Under the pieces are notes generated by a model. It saw nothing but the letters and a program-made list of their open reading frames with translations. It was not told the DNA's origin and did not search any database. Below, piece after piece: positions 1 to 11,909 of a stretch of DNA of 64,000 nucleotides. Made by a program: the position numbers and the translations under genes. This DNA comes from Artocarpus heterophyllus. Lineage: Eukaryota; Streptophyta; Magnoliopsida; Rosales; Moraceae. The stretch spans positions 18,821,274 to 18,885,273 of the forward strand of contig CM046350.1 in the NCBI GenBank assembly GCA_025403435.1, in the 5' to 3' direction. How positions within the stretch are numbered: position 1 is the stretch's first letter; each line of letters starts with the position of its first letter.

Positions 1-1111
1 TTAGGTAGTCATTAATCTTTCTCAAGCATTAATAATTTATCCCAGTTAGCAAATTTCCTACATCTCTGTGGAAACTCTAAACTTACCAAGATTCATTAAG
101 AACAAGAAATTCATAGTGTTACACAAGTCTCATAGATATCTCTATCCTATGATGATCTCATGGAATTCAATCATGGTCTAATTTAGTTATCGCTTCTCAG
201 CCTCAAATTAAATAACAAATCATAAAAAAGATGCGTAAACTTTTACAAGCATTAAAATCAGATTAAACACTCAGTATAGATAATGAATAAACATCAAATT
301 GAATTAAATTAAATAAAAAATGAACAGTTATAATCCAGCTACATTGTAGCCCTAGAATAGAGAAAATTAGTTCCTAATGAAACTAAAAACAATCCTAAAT
401 AATGTTTTAAACATGATGAGCGAAGGAAAAGAACTGTGTTTGGATGCAAAGATGATTTCTGTCTCCAGGTTGTACCGTTCTTCTTCTCCAAAGCAGTGAG
501 TTCTCTCCTCTTGTCTGTAGTTTTCCTTCTTTAGAATTCCTCCTCCAACCCTCTATAATGTTCTATTTATAGGCTAGGGTTTGAAAGAGTAATTTTGGAA
601 CGAATTACATTAAAATTTGAATTGCGATCGCAATGGCACCTAGGCTTCATTATGGTGCCTAGGCGCCAAGATTGTAGCGCCTAGGCTCTATACTTGCCAT
701 GGCTTCTTTTTCAAACTGGCGCCTAGATGCCTTTTTTGTGGCGCCTAGGCTTCAAAGTAGCACCTAGACGCCAAGATTGTAGCGCCTAGGCGCTACTGTT
801 GGTCGGCCTGATGGCGCCTAGGCACCCAAATTATGGCGCCTAGGCGCTATGCGCTCGGGTATTTTTGTCTAAAAATTCATCTTCAAGAGTGCCTAGGCTC
901 CTAGAAGCTGGCGTTTAGGCTCTATTTTGTTCCCAAATCCACTTGTGCTTATTTTCGGTCCGTTTTGTCCTGCACTTTGTTATCATACATCATTTTTTCT
1001 CAAAACCTACAAAAGAACATAGAACACTATCAAATTCTTATAAATTGCTCAAAACTAACAAAAATATTAAGTGAGAATCATTTAATTAATTAGCCTAAAA
1101 CTAACTTATCA
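1..1111 (-). repeat. 3' LTR (left copy) of the gypsy-like element, truncated by window start
   Basis: It matches 4589-5544 and 12715-12888 with scattered single-base differences, visibly more than between the copia LTRs, so this outer element is older. It ends in CA at 1110-1111 on the plus strand (TG on the element strand). It contains eleven GCCTAGGC-type motifs between about 635 and 930. The first roughly 290 bases of the LTR lie off the window. Confidence 0.88.
635..932. repeat. Clustered GCGCCTAGGCGC palindromes in the gypsy LTR
   Basis: About eleven variants of the perfect palindrome GCGCCTAGGCGC occur with irregular 15-45 bp spacing. Examples are TAGCGCCTAGGCGCTA and TGGCGCCTAGGC. The same cluster recurs at about 5225-5525 in the other LTR. 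The block is much richer in G+C than its surroundings. Confidence 0.85.
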
Positions 1112-1126
1112 AATACCCCCAAACTT
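1112..1126 (-). other. Polypurine tract of the gypsy-like element
   Basis: On the minus strand a purine-rich block containing GGGGG directly precedes the TG start of the 3' LTR. This is the expected place for the plus-strand primer of an LTR element and agrees with the primer-site side at 4278-4295. Confidence 0.6.
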
Positions 1127-2870
1127 AAAATTTTGTTAGTCCTCAAGCAAAAGACACAAACGAAAAAAAAACAAAGAACAAGACAAAAAGACAGGACTAA
1201 CACTAACACACAACATAGTTCGAGCATCAATTTAATTTTTCATCACACTTGGCCTCAAAGATTGCATATAGTTTATGACTTAAAGGAAACTCTAACCATT
1301 GTGATCATGTAAAAAAAATCAATTTAAATCTTAGGTTTACCATACTCATAATTCCTTGAGTGTGTGTGTGTGATGCCTGTAGCACTTATGTACCTACACT
1401 CGGATTAGTTTATGTCAACAAGCTTATTTTGAAAGATCTCTAGATTAGTGAAATGTATGAACTCCATAGGCCTATTTTTCAAACCCACTCTCCACTAATG
1501 TAGACTATCGCATCATCAAAGATCATTAGGACTTTATTCAGCTTGTAATGTGTGGCTAAGGTAAAAAGGTGAGATAAAGGATATAATATAGCTCAAAATT
1601 CACCCATAAACACACAATTCGTCTTAGGACCTTATGAGAACATTATTTTTCCTTTCTTTGTAAGTACACCCCAAACTTATGTTGCACTCCCTTTGTCATT
1701 CACATTTATTTAATGTGTGTATTATTTTTTTCTTCTTTTTTTTTTTCTTTTTTTTGTTTTGCTTTCTTTTTTTTTTTTTGGACAATGAATAAACATGAAT
1801 ATATAATCCCTTGATAACAATACTCAAAACTCCACCCATTAATGAATGATAGGAAAACATATTTTCTTGATAAGTTCTTCAAAACTCCACCCATCCTCCC
1901 ATAATGTCAACTACCTTCAAATAATTTCCTGAACAAACTAGTCACATTTATGGGTAACGGACTAAGTAGGATAAGTTATTCAAAGGCTAGGCTAATTATG
2001 TAGGTAACAAAGAAAATGGATAATAAGGTTCAACGGGGTAACTAGTTATTAAATGATGTCAATGGTAGGCTTGAAAGGCTCAAACGGTCCAAAAATGGCC
2101 TAAATCATGTCCTTAATATTGTGTAGCCTAGGATTTCGCCTCGAGTGGTTATCAAATAGGTTCTAGCGTTCATTTGAGATCAAAAATATCACTTAATCAA
2201 CATAAAATTCCTCTAAGTGTAGAGTACTTATGTGATCAAGGTATGAGTGTTCAAAGTGCTCAAAGAATCACAGCATGGCAAACAAATCACAAGAAAAACA
2301 AGGATAGACCAACAACAATTATTATGCCCTAAAAGCCATATTCATTTTCAACCATCGTCTTATCATTGGCCTCCTATGATTCAAGTTAAATAGTGCTCAA
2401 ACGACACAACTTTCCTATCACAATTACTATCAAATGCAAAGAAGAAGAAAAAAAAATTTAAAATCTAATCAAACCATAATGACTGACTAACACAAACAAA
2501 ACATAATGCAACACACCACCCCCAAACTTGAACAATATATTGTCCCTAATTTAAAAGAAAACAAAAATGAGAAAGAAAAGAACACTCCCTAAACCGATGG
2601 TTGCGGCAGCCTATTCCTCCTCCTCCTCCTTCTCATTCTCTTCATTATCTTCATTGAAAGCAAAGACTGTGGGAAAGTTGTCCAAGTTCAAGTTTAGATG
2701 CATGACCATGTAGTTCATCATCTGTGCTAGGTTGCAGATATGGTTTTAGTTTTTGAATTTTTATTTTTTTTAGCAAGTTGAGCACCCTGATGTCCCTCGA
2801 AAACCTGGAATCGCCACAAACGAGACTTACATCATGATTAAGTAGCAAAAAAGACTAAAACTAAAAGAAA
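1127..2870. other. Non-coding interior of the gypsy-like element
   Basis: No ORF with recognisable domains was found. The stretch is A/T-rich with poly-T runs near 1733-1780 and, read on the minus strand, a run of Glu/Asp codons near 2610-2660. It belongs to the interior of the non-autonomous element rather than to a host gene. Confidence 0.6.
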
Positions 2871-2873
2871 CAA

Positions 2874-3798
2874 CTAAGAAACTAAATAATAGTATGAAAA
2901 CTGAAATTGAAAAGGATAGAGAGCTTGGGTTGCCTCCCAAGAAGCACGTGTTTTATAGTCATCAGCCTGACTCTCAGAGAAGCGCTTGCCAAAGAGCGGT
3001 TTTCGCCCATAGTAAGTGTCAAACAACACCACATATGGGTCTTGGTTATAGATGCCCTCAAGCTTGGTGAGATTTAGAATTGATTCACACGTTGCACCAA
3101 CAACAGATGTTTTTAAATAATGTGCTTTTGATGGGAACTTCATTATTGACTCGAGCTTGAACATCGTGAAATGTGATGGTTGTGATGTCCATGGCCAACA
3201 CGGATCAGTTGGTGATCTATATATTGGAACCATTGACGAGCTCAAATCAACGGTCTTATGTGCTTCTATATCCTCCAACAACCCTCGTGGCCTCTCCTCA
3301 TATAACAATTCCTCTAATAACCCTTCTATTTGCTCTTCCCTTTTCCTTTTGGCTATCCATTAGCATGCTCGTGATTTATTCTTCATAAAAGTCATAGTTT
3401 TGGATAGACTCCTCTTGATTTAGCAAGTGTAAATCGTTGTTGATCAAACAAGATCCCAACTCAACAAATGGTTGAGCTAACACAACTTCAAAGGGTTCTT
3501 GTTCTTCATCTTGAGGTTTTATTTCCTCTAGAGGCTCAAATTCCTGAGGTTTCACACAATCGTCATCAAACAAAACCACATCCTTTATCATTTCATGGTC
3601 ACTACAAGGATTTAATGTTGCAACTTCCTCCTCTAGATGACTATCTAAAATTGTACTCTTTAAACGGATTTGTTCATCAAGATATCGCCTAGAGTTAGAG
3701 ACTTCATGACTTTCCTCAAGAGTGGCCTTTAGACTATCCAAAGCAACTTCCAAAGGTGTCTTCTCTTCTTGATATTGTCTACAAGATTGTTCCATCAT
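2874..3798 (-). pseudogene. Acidic ORF remnants downstream of gag in the gypsy-like element
   Basis: Two adjacent minus-strand reading frames are open: 3376-3798 and, in a different frame, about 3378 down to 2874. The first (about 140 codons) is rich in Glu/Asp and resembles a coiled linker. The second contains a stretch with DYKTRASWEATQ that I have the impression recurs in gag-only and Athila-like plant elements. No enzyme motif is visible. The frame change between them means either a frameshift mutation or two separate ORFs. They follow the gag remnant at 3814-4146 in the same direction, so they are best read as decayed element protein, not host genes. The function of this part is unknown. 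Confidence 0.5.
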
Positions 3799-3813
3799 GT
3801 TGGGGTGGATATT

Positions 3814-4146
3814 CTATGAAAGATTTTGGTGCCTCTCCCAACAGAAATTATGCATTGAAGAATTCAAATGCCACTGATGATTAAAGGCTGCCATATCCTC
3901 CAATAAGTAGTAAGCTTCATCAATAGTTCTTGAAAAGAAAGAATGACCGTCAGAAACTGCGCCTTTTTCCACCCAATCTCTAGCTTCAAAATGCAATCCT
4001 TCAATAAAAATTTGGAAAAGTGCCCACTTTGGCAAGTTGTGATGTGGATACCGCTCAAGCATATCTTTAAATCGCTCCCAAGCTGCATAAAATGGTTCCA
4101 TATGTTGTTGGGCAAAACTTATAAGGATATTCTGATGAAACATCAT
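3814..4146 (-). pseudogene. Truncated retrotransposon gag (capsid) domain
   Basis: The 110-residue frame contains EPFYAAWERFKDMLERYPHH followed by LPKWALFQIFIEGL and an LEDMAAFNHQW segment. These match the order of the Ty3/gypsy gag (retrotrans_gag) domain: an E-x-x-x-AWERF helix, a PHH turn, the hydrophobic FxxGL helix and the MA-x-N-x-QW tail. The N-terminal part of the domain, which normally precedes EPFYAAWERF by about 40-60 residues, is missing because stops begin just upstream toward the primer site. No zinc knuckle follows. The fragment identifies the element as gypsy-type but would not assemble capsids by itself. Confidence 0.75.
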
Positions 4147-4277
4147 GAAGTTCCTTGGAAAGCAAATGACTTAAAGGAAAAATTAGAACAAATAAAAACG
4201 AAATGAAACGAATAAAAAAAATGTTCAAAGTAATCTTAGAGCTAATTGGTATCGATATTAACTAAATTAAACAACAA

Positions 4278-4295
4278 TCCCCGGCAACGGTGTCA
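4278..4295 (-). other. Primer-binding site, tRNA-Asp type
   Basis: The minus strand reads TGACACCGTTGCCGGGGA, close to the common plant gypsy primer site TGGCGCCGTTGCCGGGGA, which is complementary to the 3' end of tRNA-Asp. It differs at two positions near the 3' acceptor end. It lies six bases inside the LTR boundary at 4302, fixing the orientation of the element. Confidence 0.8.
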
Positions 4296-4301
4296 AAAAC
4301 T

Positions 4302-5544
4302 TGTTGCGAAAAATCTACAAGTGCATAGAATGTAGACAAGTAATAAAGAGTGAGTAGAGTATCGTTCCCACGAGAATTGCGTTAATCTAGCTAAGCACCA
4401 AAATTGGTTAACCCTAAAATTATTTGAACAATCAAATATAAAATAGAAAAATAACAAAACAAAAAAAATATAATTGAAAACCTAAATAATAAAATACTAG
4501 CGTGTTCGATTTCACCTAAATTAATCCTATTCAAATTATCTAATTTAATCAACTGATGTTTACTCCTATGCCGATAACAAATTTCTCTTAGGTAGTCATT
4601 AATCTTTCTCAAGCATTAATAATTTATCCCAGTTAGCAAATTTCTTACATCTCTGTAGAAACTCTAAACTTACCAAGATTTATTAAGAACAAGAAATTTA
4701 TAGTATTACACAAGTCTCATAGATATCTCTATCCTATGATGATCTCATGGCATTCAATCATAGTCTAATTTAGTTATCGTTTCTCAGCCTCAAATTAAAT
4801 CACAAATCATGAAAAAGGTGCGCAAAATTTTATAAGCATTAAAATCAGATTAAACACTCAGTATAGATAATGAATAAACATCAAATTGAATTAAATTAAA
4901 TAAAAGTAAACATTCATAATCCGGCTACATCGTAGCCCTAGAATAGAGAAAATTAGTTCCTAATGAAACTAAAAACAATCCTAAATAATGTCTTAAACAT
5001 GATGAGTAAAGAAAAAGAACTGTGTTTGGATGCGAAGATGATTTTCGTCTCCGGGTTGTACCGTTCTTCTTCTCCAAAGTAGTGAGTTCTCTCCTCTTAT
5101 CTGTAGTTTTTCTTCTTTAGAATTCCTCCTCCAACCCTCTATAATGTTCTATTATAGGCTAGGGTTTGAAAGGATAATTTTGGAACGAAATTACATTGAA
5201 ATTTGAATTGGGATCGCAATAGCGCCAAGGCTCGATTTTCTGGCGCCTAGGCTTCATTATGGCGCCTAGGAGCCAAGATTGTAGCGCCTAGGCGCTATAC
5301 TTGCCGTGGCTTCTTTTTCAAACTGGCGCCTAGACACCCTTTTTGTGGCGCCTAGGCTTCAAAGTAGCACCTAGACGCCAGGATTGTAGCGCCTAGGCGC
5401 TACTGTTGGTCGGCCTGATGGCGCCTAGGCGCCCAAATTATGGCTCATAGGCGCTATGCTCTTGGGTCTTTTTGCCTGAAAATTTATTTTCAAGAGCGCC
5501 TAGGAGCCTAAAAGCTGGCGTCTAGGCTCCATTTTGTTCCCAAG
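4302..5544 (-). repeat. 5' LTR (right copy) of the gypsy-like element, first segment
   Basis: This starts TGTTGCG at 4302. Positions 4589 onward duplicate window positions 1 onward. The LTR is broken after CCAAG (5540-5544) by the copia insertion and resumes at 12715. It carries its own series of GCCTAGGC-type palindromes between about 5225 and 5525. Confidence 0.87.
5225..5530. repeat. Second LTR copy of the GCGCCTAGGCGC palindrome cluster
   Basis: This is colinear with 635-932. The two copies have diverged mainly by C/T or G/A changes inside the CCTAGG cores, for example GCACCTAGG versus GCGCCTAGG. The copia target site CCAAG lies only about 10 bp beyond the last motif. Confidence 0.85.
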
Positions 5545-6343
5545 TGTTAGTAATTATAACATAGAATATGGATAAAGGAATTGCAAACAATATATTGCAT
5601 GAATAAAACAAACAAGTTACAAATTTTTCTGAAATGAAAATAACAAATAGGTATAACAAAACCTTCAACTTCAACTTCAATGGAAGCAACGCAACGTGAA
5701 AATTAGACGAAAAATGGTCGAGGCACGTGTAGGTCACGCTTTCCTTAAAACAGATTCGTCCCCTCCGGTTGTGCACGAGGATTCTACGGACGTCTGTCTC
5801 CCAGGATACAACGACTACCAACGGAATCTTAAGCACTATTGGATACCGTTTTCGGCGAACTTGAAACTGTTTTTCTTCTATCACCAAAAATGACTACAAC
5901 ATTACTAGATGGAACTTGAAAAACAAAGGAAAAACTCTATGACTTAGTGAGTGCAAATTCTATGCAATTGTGTATATCTCAAACATGTGGAGGAGAGTTC
6001 ATTATATAGGCTTAGAAAATAGATGTTACAATCCACATTATAATGAGCATTATTCAGAATTTATGTGCATAATGACATTGGTTGCAACCTTCCATTTTCC
6101 ATGATAATGGTGCTCATTATCTCCCATTAAACCATTGGTTGTAACCCTCCATTTTCCATGATAATGGTGCTCATTATCTCCCATTAAACCATTGGTTTTA
6201 ACCCTCTATTTTTCATGATTATGAAGCTCATAATCACCTATTAATCCATACCTTTGGGTGTTACAACATGGGGTTTATGACCTCCATTAATCTCCACCAA
6301 TGAGCATCAATTTCTCATTCATCCAATTGCCATTTTTCTAACA
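5545..6343 (-). repeat. 3' LTR of the copia element
   Basis: This is 799 bp, bounded TGTTAG...CTAACA. An internal near-duplication reads CATGATAATGGTGCTCATTA and is repeated about 62 bp apart (6098-6240), with a third weaker copy. An ORF on the plus strand near 5696-5893 is only a shadow, present identically in the other LTR. Confidence 0.93.
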
Positions 6344-6355
6344 ATCCCCCACATG
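6344..6355 (-). other. Polypurine tract of the copia element
   Basis: On the minus strand CATGTGGGGGAT lies immediately before the TG of the 3' LTR, the expected plus-strand primer position. Confidence 0.7.
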
Positions 6356-6935
6356 AATGAAATTGACAAACTACAGAGGAAAAACAATGACACTACACGA
6401 TGATAGAGTTCTACGGTTAATATCTGCATAGGATAGGTAGGCGTTAACCCTTGAACCTTCCCTTGTTGAAAGTATGTTTACTTTACTGGCTGACTAGTAG
6501 ACGCGATGTCCTTGAACTGTTCTGCCATTTGTGTAAACGATAACATACCTCACACAGATATTTTCCTGACACAGTTTCAGTTCTCATGGTTATGTTCATT
6601 TTGGCCATGAACATCTCCCTGGTTCTGCAAGAGTTTCTAAAGAATTGAGCCCTAGCAATTCTCCTTTGAAGCGGCCCCACTTCTCTCTCACATAGGTGAT
6701 TTCTTACTTAAGAGTAACCCATATTACTTCGCTCGAATTCTCAACGTATTCGACGCATAAGAATCATTAAAAGCAAACTGCTTAACCTTTCCCTACGGGT
6801 ATCACTGTTTTTATTATAGGAATGGGTTGGGGTAACCCCCACAGTGATCTTATTCAGTCTATTCAGTTTAGTTATCCCATTGAACCTAGATCTTGGGATC
6901 TCCAGTCAACAAATTTGGGTTTCCACTGTTTCAAC

Positions 6936-9900
6936 CTATTCTTTTATGGGCTTAAGTCCCATTCCTCTTGATGTTTTCTCAACTTGATCTCTATTCAGTC
7001 CTTTGGTTAACGGATCCGCAATATTTTCTTTAGACCTTACATAGTTTATTGTCATGACTCCAGTTGAGATTAGTTGTCTAACGGTATTATGTCGACGACG
7101 TATATGCCTCGACTTACCATTGTACATCACATTCTGTGCCCTGCCAATAGCAGACTGATTATCACAATGTATGCATATTGCAGGCATAGGTTTAGGCCAT
7201 TCAGGGATATCCTCCAAGAAATTCCTTAGCCATTCAGCTTCTTCACCGCTTTTATCCAAAGCTACAAATTCAGATTCCATAGTAGATCTGGTTATTACCG
7301 TCTGCTTTGAAGACTTCCATGAAACTGCTGCGCCTCCCAAAGTGAATACGTATCCACTTGTAGCTTTAGAATCCTGTATATCAGATATCCAACTTGCATC
7401 AGAATACCCTTCAAGAACTGCAGGATCTCTTGTATAATGTAGCCCATAACTACGAGTATACCGTAAGTATCTGAGTACTCTAACAATCGCTTTCTAGTGA
7501 TCATCTCCTGGATTACTCGTGAATCTACTTAGACTACTTACAGCATAGGCAATATCTGGTCTTGTACAATTCATTAAGTACATTAAACTGCCTATCACTC
7601 TAGCATATTCCACCTGGGATATACTTTCTCCTCTATTTTTGGAGTTCTGGTCACACCAGTGTCATTTTTACTAAATTTGTCAAGTATCTTGTCCACATAG
7701 TATGACTGGCTCAAGATGAGTCCATCAGGCGACCTTTTGATTTTGATTCCTAAAATCACATCGGCAAGTTCCATGTCTTTCATGTCAAACCTAGAGTTCA
7801 ACATATCTTTAGTTGATTTGATCATCTGATCATTGCTACCCATGATTAGCATGTCATCTACATACAGACAAAGAATAACATATCCATCGTCTGTTCCTTT
7901 GACATAAACACACTTGTCACACTCATTAATTTTGAACCCATTTGACATCATAACATTGTCAAATTTCTCATGCCATTGCTTTGGTGCTTGTTTAAGCCCA
8001 TACAAAGACTTCACCAATTTGCAGACTTTCTTTTCTTGTCCTGGAGCAATACAACCTTCTGGTTGTTCCATATAAATTTCCTCTTCAAGGTCTCCATTAA
8101 GAAAAGCAGTCTTTACATCCATCTGATGTACTTCAAGATTCCGCAAAGCGGCAATCGCTATGATCATTCTTATGGAGGTTATTCTCGTTACAGGAGAATA
8201 AGTATCAAAGTAATCAAGGCCTTCTTTTTGTCTATAACCTTTTATAACAAGTCTAGCCTTATACTTGTCAATTGTTCCATCAGCTTTCATTTTACGTTTG
8301 AAAATCCATTTAGAACCTAGCGGTTTACTTCCTGGAGGAAGGTCCACTAATTCCCAAGTATGATTCTGCATGATGGAATCAATTTCATTCTTTATGGCTT
8401 CTTTCCATAAAGGACCCTCCGATGAGCTTACAGCTTCTTTGAAAGTTTGAGGTTCAGCCTCTAGCATGTAGATCAGAAAGTCAGGTCCAAATGATTTTTC
8501 TGTTCGTGCCCTTTTGCTTCGTCTAGGCTCTTCCTCTTCATATTCGGTTTCAACTTCTTGATGATCCTGACTATTCTCTTCAATAGTCTTAAACGTTCGT
8601 TTAGATGAACTTGGACCATCCTCTTTGGATTTGCAAGGAAATACATGTTCAAAAAATGATGCATTCCTAGATTCCATTATCGTGTTCCTGTGAATCTCTG
8701 GGTTTTTAGATTCATACACAAGAAACCGATAAGCACTACTGTTGTGGGCATAACCAATGAAGATGCAATCAACTGTTTTTGGACCTATTCTCATCTTCTT
8801 TGGTGTAGGTACCATTACCTTTGCAAGACACCCCCACACTCTCAAGTATTTGTAAGAAGGCTTTCTAGCTTTCCACAATTCATAAGGGGTCTTGTCTTCT
8901 TTCTTTCGGGGTACCTTATTTAAAAGGTAATTAGCCGATAAAATGGCTTCTCCCCACATGTTCTGTGGCAATCCAGAACTTATCAACATCGCATTCATCA
9001 TATCCTTTAAGGTACGATTTTTGCGCTCAGCCACACCATTTGACTGAGGTGAATAGGGTGGCGTAACCTCGTGGATAATACCATGTTGTGCACAAAATTC
9101 ACTAAATGGTTCTACATATTCACCACCACGGTCACTTCTTACCATCTTAATTTTCTTATTAAGTTGGTTTTCAACTTCTTGCTTATAGAGAGCAAACTTC
9201 TCTATAACTTCATCTTTGCTTTTAAGCAAATATACATAGCAATATTTTGTGCTATCATCTATGAATGTAACAAAATATTTATTCCCACCTCTAGTTTGAA
9301 TAAATTTTAAGTCACAAACATCGCTATGTATCAAATCAAGTGGCTCAGTATTTCTATCAATCATTTGGTATGAAGATCTCGTTAGTTTTGCCTCTACACA
9401 TATTTCACATTTGTGTTTGGGATCAATATTAAATGTGGGTATGTGATTCAAGTTAATTAATCTACGTAAAGTATTATAATTAACATAACCTAGTCTACAA
9501 TGCCATAAATTAGAAGACTCAAGCATATAAGTGGAAGACTTTTTAATTATATTGATGGAATTGGGCTTAACAGCCATTACATTCATTTTCCACATCCCAT
9601 CTTTCACATAACCCTTTCCCACATACATTCCATGTTTAGACAAAACCATTTTATCAGCTTCAAAAACCATCTTGAAGCCATGTGAACTCAGCAGAGTTCC
9701 AAAAATGAGATTCTTTCGAATATCAGGCACATACAACACATTTTGCAGCTTGACTTCCTTGCCTGATGTCATTTTTAGAACCACCATCCCTTGGCCCTTG
9801 ATCTCAGATGTGGCAGAGTTGCCCATATATAGCTTCTCCCTAACTTCTGACAGTACGAGTTCAACAAAAGCAGCTCTATCACAGCAGACATGGTGTGTGG

Positions 9901-10936
9901 CCCCAGTGTCTAGCCACCACTCCTTTGGGTTGAAGTCCACCATGTTGACTTCAGAGACCACGGTAGAGAGACTGATGTCTGACACTTTTTGTGTGATGGT
10001 GTCCACCACATTAGCCTCTTTCTTCTTGTTTCTCTTTGGCAGCCTACAATCTGCCGACTTGTGACCCATCTTGTCACAGTTGAAACATTTTCCTTGGAAT
10101 TTCTGCTTCTTTGAAATTCCACCCTTAGGCCCCAGCTTGAACCCCGACTTGGTTTTCTTGTTCTTGGAGCTTTTATCATGCTCCACCACATTTGCTTTGG
10201 CAACAGACTTGTTAAAAAGCTTTTTCTCAGATCTTCTATTGTCTTCCTCAATGCGAAGTCGAACAATAAGATCTTCAACGCTCATCTCTTTACGCTTGTG
10301 CTTCAGATAGTTCTTGAAGTCATTCCACGTCGGGGGTAGCATCTCTATGATTGCAGCTACCTGGAAAGACTCACTAATTACCATTCCTTCAGCATGAATT
10401 TCATGAATGAGTAATTGCAGTTCTTGTACTTGACTAATTACAGTCTTAGAATCCACCATTCTGTAGTTCATGAACCGTCCAACTATGAACTTCTTAGCAC
10501 CAGCATCTTCTATTTTGTATTTATGGTCCAAAGACTCCCATACTTCTTTGGCCGTTTTTTTCGGACTGTACACATTATAAAGTGCATCAGTCAAGCCATT
10601 CAGAATATAATTCTTGCACAAGAAGTCAGAATGCTTCCATGCTTCAACAGCAAGCAAGGTCTGAGCATCTGTTTCATCCTCTCTAACAGTAGGAGGATCC
10701 TCTTTCAAGAATCTTGCAAGATTCAGTGTTGTCAAATAGAACAACATCTTTTGTTGCTAAGTTTTAAAATTTAGTCCATTAAATTTTTCAGGTTTTTCAT
10801 TGTGGTTCACAGGAACTGTAACCGACAAAGGTTGCGTCGAGGTTGAAGCATGGACCCTAGGAGATGGCATCGGTGTCTCAGAAGTGCTCCCAGTTGGAAC
10901 ATTCTCAGTTGGAACAACATTCATGTTATCGCCCAT
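6936..10936 (-). pseudogene. Copia gag-pol polyprotein, interrupted
   Basis: This is a single long frame on the minus strand of about 1330 codons, broken in three places. The likely start is the ATG at 10936. A TAG at 10758-10760 replaces a codon that reads as Trp in relatives. The frame is then open to 7595 and contains a UBN2-type gag, a CCHC zinc knuckle (C-x2-C-x4-H-x4-C, near 10041-10091), protease LDTGA (near 9900), the integrase H-H-C-C region and DDE core with RSDRGGEYV (near 9130), and reverse transcriptase with LYVDDM (near 7855). A two-base TA duplication near 7618-7623 shifts the frame. A second TAG at 7494-7496 again replaces a Trp codon. RNase H follows to 6936 and ends with the IADPLTKGL motif. 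The gene would make virus-like particles and copy its own RNA if intact. Confidence 0.93.
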
Positions 10937-11909
10937 TTCTTCAACTTCAACAAATCAAAACAAAACAAATTATATAAGATTGCTTATAGAAATCGTAATA
11001 TAACTTTATGATATGTATACATGTTTTGAAATAAAACTGTTAGAAACAGTAAACTTACTACATATATATATATATATATATAACCGAAGTCTGCAACAAA
11101 CATTTAAGATGAATTACAAGCTAAATAATAAAAGCCAAAACAAACATATATTAAAGAAAAGGATATGCACCAACGTTAATGTTTCAAACAATTTATGCAT
11201 ATTGGACATGCACCAACGTTGATGTATCAAACAATTTATACATATTTTAATCAAAATAGTGCGCACACATACACATGGAAATGAAGCAACAATTTACATT
11301 AATGAGGAAACAATAACAATACAATGCAACATCTATTTATAATCAACGAAAATGAATGTTTATAATAAATGAGATATTGATATTCATTTAGTTTGTATGT
11401 TTTCTAAACTGATATCAATAAATGAGATAGACAATAAAGTCCATAACAAAATATCATATAATACTCAATCTTTAATATATGAATAACATAAAATAAATGT
11501 TATAATACGTGAATATAATATGTGAATTTGACTAAACAAATCCCATGCAAACAACTAAAACAAGTTTACTATATGTGACAACATGACATACTAAATTAGT
11601 ATTACAAATAACTAAAACAACATCAATGTAACAATTCCAAACATTCATAACAATAACAAAACCAATATCAAAAGAAAACCAAACTTATCAAAGTTGAAAT
11701 GCAATAATGTTCTTACAAACAAATATGCAAGCAAAGAATCTATAAAAAGATGGTTGTACTCAAATTAGCAGAATATTAAAATCTGACTAGAATAAACAAT
11801 GGATTTGTAATATATGCTAACAAGCAACCAAAATACAAAAAGAAATTTATACGGTTTATTCCTTCATTCAGTAACCTGTTCGTCTTCAAAGGATAATCTG
11901 TTTTAAGAT
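10937..11909 (-). other. Long untranslated leader of the copia element
   Basis: About 970 bp of A/T-rich sequence lies between the 5' LTR and the gag ATG. It has a (TA)n run at 11061-11082 and a 58-bp-spaced duplication containing TGCACCAACGTT (11167 and 11210). The usual initiator-Met primer site (TGGTATCAGAGC) is not found next to the LTR end at 11910, so the primer is not identified. Confidence 0.6.

Noticed and set aside
635..932. Regular repeats with spacers resembling a CRISPR array
   Set aside because: The spacing is irregular, the motif is a short palindrome within a plant LTR, and the second LTR has the same array with the same 'spacers'.
5696..5893. Plus-strand ORF of 65 codons, repeated identically at 12061-12258
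   Set aside because: It lies inside both copia LTRs antisense to the element. Its duplication is explained by the LTR pair, and it has no recognisable domain.
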